Part shown: in pieces, positions 7,104-14,206 of the stretch
How the letters are laid out: each line of letters opens with the position of its first letter
How positions within the stretch are numbered: position 1 is the first letter of the stretch
NCBI GenBank assembly: GCA_937934165.1
Contig: CALGZX010000117.1
Coordinates: forward strand, 1 to 19,673
Length of the DNA stretch: 19,673 bases
Source: an uncultured Collinsella sp.
GTDB taxonomy: Bacteria; Actinomycetota; Coriobacteriia; Coriobacteriales; Coriobacteriaceae
Direction of reading: 5' to 3'
Notes under the pieces: generated by a model
The model's database searches: none
Told to the model about the DNA's origin: nothing
What the model saw: only the letters and a program-made list of their open reading frames with translations
Program-made: the position numbers and the translations under genes

Positions 7104-7234
7104 ATTGTTCCCCTTTTATACGCTTTGCGCTGGACGGGCGCTCAATAATCCATCAGTTGATGGTAGCGCTCGCGGGCGCTGCGGGCAAACGCGCTACACC
7201 TGTGAGACGGCGGCTTGCGGGCTGGCCGAACAGC

Positions 7235-9706
7235 CTATTGTGGCGCGACCTGTGCGAGGCGAGTGCGTGCGACTGCTGCCTGACCGTAGGCGATGCAGCC
7301 GTCATTGACGGGTACGGTGTGGGGGACAAGGACAGTAAAGCCTGCGCTTTTGAGCTCGCGGGTGAGAAGCTGAAGCAGAAGTCGGTTCATGAACACGCCG
7401 CCCGAGAGCGCGACGGTGTCGATGCCCTCGTGCACGCAGATATCGCTGGCGATGCGCGCCGAGGAGCGCGCGACGGCGACATGGAAATCGAGTGCGAGCC
7501 TGTCGGCGGGCGCTCCGGCTTCAATTCCTCCCAAAAGTGCCTCAAAGAGCGCTTTCTGGTCCAGAACATAGGGGCCGTCCAGCCACGATGGGCCAGATGC
7601 GAAATAGCCGGCGTTGTCGTCGGGAAAATGGGCGATTTCGTTGTCGAGCGCGCGCCAGGCGGCGGCTTCGAGTTCTATGGCGGGTTCGCCCTCGTAGGTT
7701 GCCTTGTCGCAGATGCCCAGAATTGCTGCCGCGGCATCAAAGAGACGCCCCATGCTGCTGGTACGCGGGCTGTTGATGCCGCGCTCGATCATGGTGGCTG
7801 TCACGCTGCGCGTTTGTTCGTCGAGGCTGCCCAAAAGCCGAGCGGCACCTGGGTGCTCGAGCAGGCCGAGCTCACTGAGCAGGGCAAAGGCGTTGCGGCG
7901 GGCGTCGCGCACGGAGGCCGCCCCGCCGGGGAGCGCCCAGGTGCGCAAATGCGCGGCGCGTTCAAAGCCGCCAAGGCTGGCAACAAGAAACTCGCCGCCC
8001 CAAATGGTCCCATCGGTGCCGGCGCCGGTGCCGTCAAAGGCGATGCCAAGGACGCGCGCGTCGGTTGTAAGCTGGCCCGCGGCGATGGCCTCGGCCATTA
8101 CGCTCGCGATATGCGCATGATGGTGCTGCACCTCGACGAGCGGCAGATTGCATTTTCGCGCCTGCTCGCGCGCCCACTGGCCCGATAGATAGCTGGGGTG
8201 TACATCGCAGGCCAAGGCGGCGGGCGCCAAATCAAAGAGATCTTCCAAGCGCGTGCGCGCGGCGTTCCAGGCATCGAAGGTCCCGCCGTTTTCAACATCG
8301 CCGATATGCTGCGACACAAAACAGGGCGCCTCGCCGTTCGTCCCTTCACGTGTGAGCGCAATCGTGGCCTTTTGTTGTGGCCCGCAGGCGAGCACGCAGG
8401 ACGGAGCGCCGTCGAGCGCCGGCAACGGCAGCGGCTGGGGTGCATATCCCCGAGCGCGGCGCACGGGCATAACGGCGCCGTCGACCATGCGCACCACGGA
8501 ATCGTCATAGCGCGAGAGAATCGCGCGGTCGTTACCGAGCAACGCGTCGGCGATGCCGGCGGCAACGAGGTGTTCCCAGGCAAGGTCGTCGTCGGTCTCG
8601 ATGGGTTCTTCGCTCAGGTTTCCGCTGGTCATGACGAGCGCGTGCATACCGCAGACTTCTGCCGCGGCAAGCAACAGATGTTGAAGCGGCGTATAGGGGA
8701 GCATGACGCCGAGCTCGGGCAGGTCGTGCGCGACAGATGGCGCGAGGGCGAGGATGTCGGGGGAACCGTCGTTGTCCTCGCTAACAGTGCGCCGGCGCAG
8801 CAGCACGATGGGGCGGATACTGCCAGCGAGCAGATCGCGTTCAGCATCGTCGATATGACACAGGCGCTCGGTATCAGCAAGACTACGTACCATGACGGCA
8901 AGTGGTTTGTTGCTGCGGCGTTTGCGACGGCGCAACTCGGCCACCGCCTGCTCGTTGGCAGCGTCACAGGCTAGATGGAATCCGCCCAGGCCCTTGATGG
9001 CGACGATGCCACCGCTGGCCAGCAGCTCAACGCAGCGCTCGATGATAGCGTCGCTGGCCTCGCGTGTGGTGCCGACGGCCGGTGTCGCGGACGAATTCCC
9101 GCACGCATTGCCGTTTACAGCCTCGCGCCACGTAATATGCGGCCCGCAATCAAAGCAGGCATCGGGCTGCGCGTGAAAACGCCGGTCGAGTGGGTCGACA
9201 TACTCCGCAGCGCACTTGGGACACATGGGAAAACAATCCATCGACGTGGCCGCTCGGTCATAAGGCAGCGATCGGATGATGGTAAAGCGTGGGCCGCAGT
9301 TAGTGCAGTTGATAAAGGGGTAGTGATAGCGTCGGTCGGCGGGATCGAACAACTCGCGCAGGCAATCGTCACAGGTGGCGATATCGGGCGAGACGAGCGT
9401 CGTGTGCGCGGTCTGGTCCTGCGACGCCACAATGTGAAAGCCCTGCTCATCGGCAGCGCTCCAGCCGCCAGGCTCCAAATCCGCAATATCGACTCGCTCA
9501 ACGCGAGCTGCCGCAGGCGCATGCTCAGAAAGCGCGGCAACAAAAGCATCGAGCGCATCGGCCAAAGCGTGCGCCTCGATATGCACGCCGTCGCCCGCAT
9601 TGAGCACCCATCCACAAATGCCATGTGCCATGGCCTCGCGATACACAAACGGTCGCATGCCAACGCCCTGCACAATGCCCGTCACATGAATATGCACATG
9701 CCGCAT
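7235..9706 (-). CDS. hypF: Carbamoyltransferase HypF
   Basis: The 823-residue enzyme converts carbamoyl phosphate and ATP to carbamoyl-AMP and passes the carbamoyl group to HypE. Domains in order: acylphosphatase (about 1-92, VQGVGMRPF with R18, and N36); two zinc-finger units with four CxxC pairs (C112/C115, C134/C137, C162/C165, C184/C187); a YrdC-like domain (about 205-390, with KGLGGFHLACDA); and a Kae1-like C-terminal domain with HHHAH and IALSGGVFMN-type motifs. The frame reaches a TTG at 9733, but GAGGGG 6 nt before the ATG at 9706 and the family start favour 9706. It is the first hyp gene here; hypA and hypB are missing. Confidence 0.96.
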   Translation of the reverse strand: MRHVHIHVTGIVQGVGMRPFVYREAMAHGICGWVLNAGDGVHIEAHALADALDAFVAALSEHAPAAARVERVDIADLEPGGWSAADEQGFHIVASQDQTAHTTLVSPDIATCDDCLRELFDPADRRYHYPFINCTNCGPRFTIIRSLPYDRAATSMDCFPMCPKCAAEYVDPLDRRFHAQPDACFDCGPHITWREAVNGNACGNSSATPAVGTTREASDAIIERCVELLASGGIVAIKGLGGFHLACDAANEQAVAELRRRKRRSNKPLAVMVRSLADTERLCHIDDAERDLLAGSIRPIVLLRRRTVSEDNDGSPDILALAPSVAHDLPELGVMLPYTPLQHLLLAAAEVCGMHALVMTSGNLSEEPIETDDDLAWEHLVAAGIADALLGNDRAILSRYDDSVVRMVDGAVMPVRRARGYAPQPLPLPALDGAPSCVLACGPQQKATIALTREGTNGEAPCFVSQHIGDVENGGTFDAWNAARTRLEDLFDLAPAALACDVHPSYLSGQWAREQARKCNLPLVEVQHHHAHIASVMAEAIAAGQLTTDARVLGIAFDGTGAGTDGTIWGGEFLVASLGGFERAAHLRTWALPGGAASVRDARRNAFALLSELGLLEHPGAARLLGSLDEQTRSVTATMIERGINSPRTSSMGRLFDAAAAILGICDKATYEGEPAIELEAAAWRALDNEIAHFPDDNAGYFASGPSWLDGPYVLDQKALFEALLGGIEAGAPADRLALDFHVAVARSSARIASDICVHEGIDTVALSGGVFMNRLLLQLLTRELKSAGFTVLVPHTVPVNDGCIAYGQAAVARTRLAQVAPQ

Positions 9707-9724
9707 GCGACACCCCTCATCAAA

Positions 9725-9805
9725 ACCGACCAAAAAGGGACAGGTTTATTTTGGTAGGTAAAACTTCTAAACCTGCCAAAACAAACCTGTCCCTATTTGG
9801 CAGGT
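9725..9805. repeat. Full palindromic repeat R3 between nikR and hypF
   Basis: Two 35-bp arms (9725-9759 and 9771-9805) match at 30 of 35 positions as inverted repeats around an 11-nt loop. The core of each arm is AGGGACAGGTTT or its complement. A half copy lies at 1748-1779. It fills most of the nikR-hypF gap, so it could act as a terminator for nikR or influence hypF transcription, but the sequence recurs elsewhere and looks like a REP/MITE-type element. Confidence 0.85.
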
Positions 9806-9823
9806 GCGCTGCGGGAAATCCCG

Positions 9824-10336
9824 CTACAGCCCCAGGCTCTGCTTGGTGGCGGCGCACGTGAGCTCGCCGTGCTTAACGCCGCGCAGGCCCAGCAGGCGGT
9901 CGGCTAGTTCGTAGACGCGCTCGCCGCGACCCTTGAGTGCCAGGATTTCCAAGCAGTTGTGGTGATCCAGATGCACGTGCATCGTCGATACGATCTCGTC
10001 GGTGTAGTCGTGCTGCACCTCGTCCAGGCGGCGCGTCAGATCGCCGGTGTGATGGTCGTAGATCATGGTGAGCGACCCGATAACGTGCTCATCGGGCGTG
10101 CGCATCTGCTCTTTGGCGATCGAGGCGCGAATCAAATCGCGCACGGCCTCGGAGCGGTTGGCCACGTCGCCGCGGCGCGCGATCTGCTCGTCAAAACGGC
10201 GCAGCAGGTCGTCGGGTGCGGTAACCGAAAAACGGACCAGCTCGGAGCCGGAGCCACTACAGTGGCAGCCCGCGTCACCGTCCGCCCCGTGCGGATGCTC
10301 GTGCTCGTACTCGCAACAGTGCTCGTGTTCGGCCAC
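9824..10336 (-). CDS. nikR: NikR-type nickel-responsive regulator with a His/Cys-rich N-terminal tail
   Basis: The 170-residue protein has a ribbon-helix-helix DNA-binding domain (about 33-76, LVRFSVTAPDDLL...RSEAVRDLI) and a C-terminal ACT-like nickel domain. The square-planar nickel ligands of E. coli NikR (H76, H87, H89, C95) line up with H109, H120, H122 and C128, in TMHVHLDHHNCLE, with identical spacing. The oddity is a 30-residue N-terminal extension with six His and four Cys before the core. No alternative start codon lies between the GTG at 10336 and the core, so the extension should be translated. It begins one base after the stop of the upstream small gene, implying coupling. It presumably controls nickel uptake or hydrogenase genes such as the adjacent hyp cluster; no GTATGA-type operator was found. 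Confidence 0.93.
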   Translation of the reverse strand: MAEHEHCCEYEHEHPHGADGDAGCHCSGSGSELVRFSVTAPDDLLRRFDEQIARRGDVANRSEAVRDLIRASIAKEQMRTPDEHVIGSLTMIYDHHTGDLTRRLDEVQHDYTDEIVSTMHVHLDHHNCLEILALKGRGERVYELADRLLGLRGVKHGELTCAATKQSLGL

Positions 10337-10337
10337 C

Positions 10338-10586
10338 TTACACCAGCTTCACGGAGCCGACGGAGTTGTGGTCGGCCTCGATGGCTTCCTCGTAGCCCTC
10401 GAGCGCGTCATGCGCCTCGTGGAGCGCGGCCATGGCGGCCTCGAGCTTGGCGCCGATGCGCTCCATGTCAAAATTCTCGGTCGCATGCAGCAGCTGATGG
10501 CTCCACTCGTGAGCGAGCTCGATGGTGTCGTCGACCTGCTTGACGCTCATGGCAAGCTGGCTCATGTTCATTCCAACATCATGCAT
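10338..10586 (-). CDS. Small His-rich helical protein coupled to nikR
   Basis: The 82-residue product is unrecognised. It looks all-helical, with two amphipathic helices (about 8-37 and 40-72) and no membrane segment. Seven histidines include H26, H30 and H34, spaced every fourth residue on one helix face, and H56/H59 on the second helix. This is compatible with a metal-binding helical hairpin, but that is inference. The ATG at 10586 has AGGAGA about 6 nt upstream, and the TAA is separated from the nikR GTG by one base, so the two are almost surely cotranslated. A nickel-related role is suggested only by this context. Confidence 0.8.
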   Translation of the reverse strand: MHDVGMNMSQLAMSVKQVDDTIELAHEWSHQLLHATENFDMERIGAKLEAAMAALHEAHDALEGYEEAIEADHNSVGSVKLV

Positions 10587-10661
10587 GGGAAATCTCCTTT
10601 TGTATGGGGCAGTTCAGTGGTTCAGATTTTACTACGCCCGCTCTGCGCGCAGCTGCATAAG

Positions 10662-10696
10662 AAAACGGGTACGAGTCTGTGCGACCCGCACCCGTT
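10662..10696 (-). terminator. Probable terminator of trxA
   Basis: Read on the minus strand, AACGGGT pairs with ACCCGTT, extended inward by GCGGGTC against GACTCGT with one mismatch, and is followed by TTTTCTTAT. It lies about 120 nt after the trxA stop and upstream of the small gene at 10586. The rest of the 231-nt gap shows only a weak TAAAAT -10-like hexamer (10631-10626). Confidence 0.6.
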
Positions 10697-10817
10697 CACT
10701 GGGGGCTGTTTGTGACTACCATACTATCCGTGGTTGCACTCGGTGCATTCAGAAGTCCGGCGAGCGGCGTAAAAGCGCTCATGGACGGCAGGCAGACGGC
10801 AACATGTAACAAGCGTA

Positions 10818-11138
10818 TTACAGATGCTTCTCCAGCAGCGCCTGCAGCCTCGCCTTGGGCAGAGCGCCAACCGAGCGGTCAATCTCCTCGCCGTTCTTAA
10901 ACACAATCAGCGTGGGGATGCTCATGACGCCATACTTCATGGCCAGGTCCTGGTTGTCGTCGACGTTGCATTTGGCAACGGCAAGCTTGCCCGCCAGCTC
11001 ATCGGCAACCTCGTCAACGATGGGCGAGAGGGATCGACAGGGCCCGCACCACGGTGCCCAAAAATCGACCAGCACGGGCAGGCTGTCGTTAACGATGGAA
11101 TCGAAGTTCTCGGGGGTAATCTGATTAATGTCAGCCAT
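10818..11138 (-). CDS. trxA: Thioredoxin
   Basis: This 106-residue thioredoxin has the active site WCGPC (C31, C34) in FWAPWCGPC and the cis-proline in SIPT, over a normal full length of about 105. It reduces disulfides in cytoplasmic proteins using electrons from thioredoxin reductase. The frame extends to 11222, but GGAGGT 4 nt before the ATG at 11138 fixes the start; the in-frame ATG at 11150 overlaps that ribosome site. A 7-bp GC hairpin (ACGCGGC, TCG loop; 11157-11173) lies in the presumed leader. No thioredoxin reductase gene is nearby. Confidence 0.96.
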   Translation of the reverse strand: MADINQITPENFDSIVNDSLPVLVDFWAPWCGPCRSLSPIVDEVADELAGKLAVAKCNVDDNQDLAMKYGVMSIPTLIVFKNGEEIDRSVGALPKARLQALLEKHL

Positions 11139-11193
11139 GGTGACCTCCATAATGCGACGCGGCTCGGCCGCGTAAAACTCAGTACGACCGTGC

Positions 11194-11246
11194 TTATACC
11201 CAGCCGCCCGCAAAGCAACCACTCGCGGGCGGCTCTTTTATATAAT
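11194..11246. promoter_or_regulatory. Divergent promoter region of trxA and the UDG-like gene
   Basis: TATAAT (11241-11246) on the plus strand is placed 29 nt before the ATG at 11275. TATAAG (11199-11194) is a possible -10 for trxA on the minus strand. Between them is a perfect 10-bp inverted repeat (AGCCGCCCGC, 11202-11211, with 11225-11234) that covers the expected -35 zones; no good -35 is visible on either strand. The palindrome may be an operator or a terminator-like barrier. Confidence 0.5.
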
Positions 11247-11274
11247 GGTGGGCACGCAAACGATTGGAGAGCGC

Positions 11275-11850
11275 ATGCCCACGTCACAAAGCCAGAAAAA
11301 AGAAGCCATCGCCCAGGCGACCGAGCAGGAGCTCGCATCGCTCGCGGTCCGTGGCGTGCGTATTGCGGGCAACGCGTGCTCGCCGATCGTGCTGGTCAAA
11401 GGCGATTTGGACGAGGCCGAGCGTTCGGGTGGCGAGCTTGCCGCCGGCCCGGATGGCGCGGCGTTGCGCAAGGCGCTTGGGGCCATCGGCTACGCGCCCG
11501 AGGATTTTTGCGTGCTGGCAAGCGTCGCCGGCGTGGGTGACGGAGCGGTCGCGGTGGGCGAGACTCTGCCGTGCGAGCTGTTCCGTGAGGCGCTTGAGGC
11601 TTTGGACCCCGAGGCGGTGCTACTGCTCGACAACAACGCGGCTGACGCCATGCGCGAGACCTACGCCGATATGCTCGTGGCGATCGATGACTTCGACACC
11701 GCCATGCTCAAGCCCGGCTTGGTCGCCCATGTGCAGGGTCGCCGCGTGCTCGCGCTCGACGGTTTTGAGGCGGCGCTCACTGACAAAGCCGCCAAGCAGC
11801 GCATGTGGGCATACATCAAGCAGCTGACCCCGGCGGCCGCTCCGCTGTAG
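11275..11850 (+). CDS. Uncharacterised protein resembling an eroded uracil-DNA glycosylase fold
   Basis: The 191-residue product has no motif I can assign firmly. Its middle part reads like the family 4/5 uracil-DNA glycosylase scaffold: a GGELAAGPDGAALRKAL segment followed by IGYAPEDFCVLASV, then CELFREALEALDPEAVLLLDNNAADAM, which parallel the 'PFVGPAGxLL', 'tNv' and 'PkvivlLGrxAa' stretches of that family. The usual water-activating N-terminal motif and the iron-sulfur cysteines are missing, so activity is doubtful. I chose the ATG at 11275 because GGAGA precedes it and because the earlier ATG at 11245 overlaps the perfect TATAAT. It is divergent from trxA and convergent with the sensor kinase gene. 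Confidence 0.8.
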   Translation: MPTSQSQKKEAIAQATEQELASLAVRGVRIAGNACSPIVLVKGDLDEAERSGGELAAGPDGAALRKALGAIGYAPEDFCVLASVAGVGDGAVAVGETLPCELFREALEALDPEAVLLLDNNAADAMRETYADMLVAIDDFDTAMLKPGLVAHVQGRRVLALDGFEAALTDKAAKQRMWAYIKQLTPAAAPL

Positions 11851-11914
11851 CGGATTGGCGCCGGTGAGCGATTGCCTGGCGGGCAAGACACGCCGCGAGA
11901 TCGGCGCCGCACTT

Positions 11915-13192
11915 CTACATCACAGCGCGCAGCTCAAACCGATCGTCGTTAATGCGGAACTGACAGTTGCCGTTCATGCGCTCCACGGCAAGTTTGATGC
12001 TCTTGGTGCCAAAGCCGTGGCCCGCATGCCGGGTCACGGGCATGCCGTCGACCATGCGCGGCGCGCGGTCAAACGTGTTGGAAACTAACAGCAGCAGCTG
12101 GCCGTCCTCTAATCGCAGGTCAAAGTCGACGAATCGCTTTCCCTGGGGCGCGGCGCTCGCGGCGGTGATAGCGTTTTCCAAGGCATTTGAGAGCACGCTA
12201 AACAGGTCGGCGTCACCTACGTGGATGGTTTCGGGTACGGCGGCGCGCAGGTTGGCGGTAATGCCGTTTCTATTGATATCCGAGTTAAATGACGAAAGCG
12301 CGATGTTTACGGTCTCGTTGGCGCAGAAGCGGCGTACGGCGGTGCGATCGCCGGCTTCGCAGAGTTCATCGATGCGTTTGAGCGCCTCGTCGGTGTGGCC
12401 CTCCTCAATTAAAGCGGCCAGGCCGCGTAGGAAGTGGCGCATATCGTGGCGAAGAATCGACAGCTCGCGCCCAGATTGACGCCAAGCCTCGAGCTCTTTG
12501 ATGGCGGCGCTGTCGCGGGTTTCGAGCATCCAGCGCTCTCGCTCGGCGGTTTCCTTTTCTTCGTATTCGCGCAGGTAAACGGCAAGAAACATAAGATAGA
12601 AGGCACAGAGCGCAAATGCCAAAAACTCAACCGTTACCACCGAGCCCGAGTGGAACAGCGTGGTGTAGACGTTGGTGGCATAGTCAAAGACGTAATAGAC
12701 GAGCGGCAGGATTAAAAGGATGCCCAGCTCGGTGGTGCTTTTAATCGCCAAGCGTGGACCGATGTCGCCGGCCCAATGCAACAGGACGGCAAAGACGGCG
12801 AGTGTGGTCGCGATGCGCGCCAGATAGTACGCGATCTGCGAATCGGTTGCGGCAAAGGCGGCGATGCCCATCCAATTGCTGAACTGGCAGCTCAGATAAG
12901 CACTCGTAATGCCGAGCGCGGCAAGCAGCGGGCTCAGGCGGTAGCGCGCACACAAATAGATGATGAGCGGCAGATGCACGACGAGCGGATATACCTGGCG
13001 GGCGAAAAGCTCTCCGCCGACGGCATTGGCGAGGCCAAATGCGCATCCGGTTACGGCACCGACCAGCACCAGTTCAAGCGCATGACGCCGGTTGATCTCG
13101 ACACCGCACAGCGCCGCCGAGGCAAAGACGCCAAAGAGCAGCGTCGTGGCGTGGTGGATTGCCCAAAGGACCATTTCGACCGAGGAGACCAT
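11915..13192 (-). CDS. Membrane sensor histidine kinase, GHKL/AgrC type
   Basis: The 425-residue kinase has about six or seven hydrophobic segments in residues 1-210, a coiled-coil linker (about 208-245), and a kinase core of the LytTR-partner type. The phosphoacceptor is H249 in SILRHDMRH. The N-box is LSNALENAI (N336, N340). The G-box is GHGFGTKSI (391-399). There is no classical HisKA domain, as in AgrC and VirS. A multi-pass sensor of this type usually detects peptides or envelope signals. GGGAG precedes the ATG, which shares one base (TGATG) with the regulator stop, so the pair is coupled. No signal-peptide gene or exporter is visible nearby, so the ligand is unknown. Confidence 0.93.
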   Translation of the reverse strand: MVSSVEMVLWAIHHATTLLFGVFASAALCGVEINRRHALELVLVGAVTGCAFGLANAVGGELFARQVYPLVVHLPLIIYLCARYRLSPLLAALGITSAYLSCQFSNWMGIAAFAATDSQIAYYLARIATTLAVFAVLLHWAGDIGPRLAIKSTTELGILLILPLVYYVFDYATNVYTTLFHSGSVVTVEFLAFALCAFYLMFLAVYLREYEEKETAERERWMLETRDSAAIKELEAWRQSGRELSILRHDMRHFLRGLAALIEEGHTDEALKRIDELCEAGDRTAVRRFCANETVNIALSSFNSDINRNGITANLRAAVPETIHVGDADLFSVLSNALENAITAASAAPQGKRFVDFDLRLEDGQLLLLVSNTFDRAPRMVDGMPVTRHAGHGFGTKSIKLAVERMNGNCQFRINDDRFELRAVM

Positions 13193-13914
13193 CAGTGTCT
13201 CCCACCCTCAAAGCGCACCGCAAAGTAGGCGTCTTGGAATCCCTGCTTGCAACTGCGCGAAAGCGGGATGCACGCGCCCGAGCGCATGACGATGCCCGTG
13301 CGGTCAAAGTGATCGATATTGCGCAGGTTGACCTGGTAGCTGCGGTGGCATTTAAAGAAGACTGCGTTTTGCTCCAAGCGGTCCTCGACGCTGCGGAACG
13401 ACTCGAGTGCCTCGATATCGCGTCCGTCGCGCAGGTGGAAGACCACGTGCTTGTTGCGCGCCTCGGCATATTCGATGTCGGACAGGCGCAGGGCGTGGTA
13501 GCCAAAGGAAGTTTTGATCACGAGCTCGTCGGTTGCCGCCGGGCGCATGCTCGAAAGCTCGTCGAGTAACTGCGCCAGGCGTTCGTAAGTCACGGGCTTG
13601 AGCAGATAGTCGAAGGCGCGGACCTCGTAGGATTCCAGCGCGAACTCGGGCGACGAGGTGAGGAACACCAGGCGCACGGCGGTGTCGGCCTGACGCAGTT
13701 CGCGTGCGGTGTCCATGCCGTTGACGAGCGGCATGATCATGTCGAGCAGAATGATGTCGGCGCGCGATGCGGCATGGCGGGCCAGCAGGTCCTCGCCGCG
13801 TGTGACGAGCGCAACATCGACCGCCGTGCCCGTCTCGGTCGACCAACGGTCGATCATCCGGTGCAGTCTATCTAGAAAAGCGACATCATCGTCGCAGGCA
13901 ATAATCTTGAGCAT
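13192..13914 (-). CDS. LytTR-family response regulator
   Basis: The 240-residue regulator has an N-terminal receiver domain with acidic pocket D8-D10, phosphorylation site D58 in LLDMIMP, T86 and K106 in YLLKP. A LytTR DNA-binding domain follows (about 131-235), recognisable from KTSFGYHALRLSDIEYAEARN, FFKCHRSYQVN and IPLSRSC. Regulators of this type (AgrA, VirR, LytR) bind direct repeats about 10 bp each. AAGGGGG lies about 4 nt before the ATG. It is transcribed ahead of, and overlaps, the kinase gene. Its targets are not evident; the upstream 290 bp shared with nadA shows no clear LytTR direct repeat. Confidence 0.95.
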   Translation of the reverse strand: MLKIIACDDDVAFLDRLHRMIDRWSTETGTAVDVALVTRGEDLLARHAASRADIILLDMIMPLVNGMDTARELRQADTAVRLVFLTSSPEFALESYEVRAFDYLLKPVTYERLAQLLDELSSMRPAATDELVIKTSFGYHALRLSDIEYAEARNKHVVFHLRDGRDIEALESFRSVEDRLEQNAVFFKCHRSYQVNLRNIDHFDRTGIVMRSGACIPLSRSCKQGFQDAYFAVRFEGGRH

Positions 13915-14121
13915 TCGGCCCCCTTAAGTAGTTCGATTTTGCCACATCGGGTACGCGCCGCTTGCGGGGGTGCGGACCGTTTGCGCCCCACGGCGTGCAA
14001 CTCGCGCCAAGCGGTATTGCGGTGGCGAAAGATGCCTCCTGCGCCATCGAGAGCTCAGCTATCCTCAGCTTGCCAGTTCGAATATGGACCTGCCACATGA
14101 TTGAATCTTTATTTCAACTTT

Positions 14122-14171
14122 ACACCTAGGTTTACAGCTGTCTTGTCAGCTGTAAACCTAGGTGTCATACT
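14122..14171 (+). promoter_or_regulatory. nadABC-niaR promoter embedded in a 44-bp palindrome, likely NiaR operator
   Basis: A perfect 19-bp inverted repeat (ACACCTAGGTTTACAGCTG, 14122-14140, with 14147-14165) surrounds TCTTGT. Each arm also contains the smaller palindromes CCTAGG and CAGCTG. TTGTCA (14143-14148, 5 of 6 to TTGACA) sits in the centre, and CATACT (14166-14171, 4 of 6) lies 17 nt further, so a bound repressor would block RNA polymerase. The operon ends with a NiaR-type repressor, making it the obvious candidate ligand; that step is inference. Confidence 0.75.
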
Positions 14172-14206
14172 AAAGCCCCAAGATTCGCCAAAAGAGAGGG
14201 GCCTTG

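Noticed and set aside
7104..7234. A hidden small gene or promoter between hypF and hypC
   Set aside because: No start with ribosome site and no convincing -10/-35; treated as an intra-operon gap.
9625..9861. A short plus-strand frame across the R3 palindrome
   Set aside because: It consists of repeat and antisense hypF/nikR sequence with no coding features.
13886..14098. A 70-residue minus-strand frame upstream of the response regulator, considered as a signal-peptide gene
   Set aside because: It overlaps the regulator start out of frame, has no ribosome site, no leader-peptide hydrophobic segment and no Cys/Gly processing motif.
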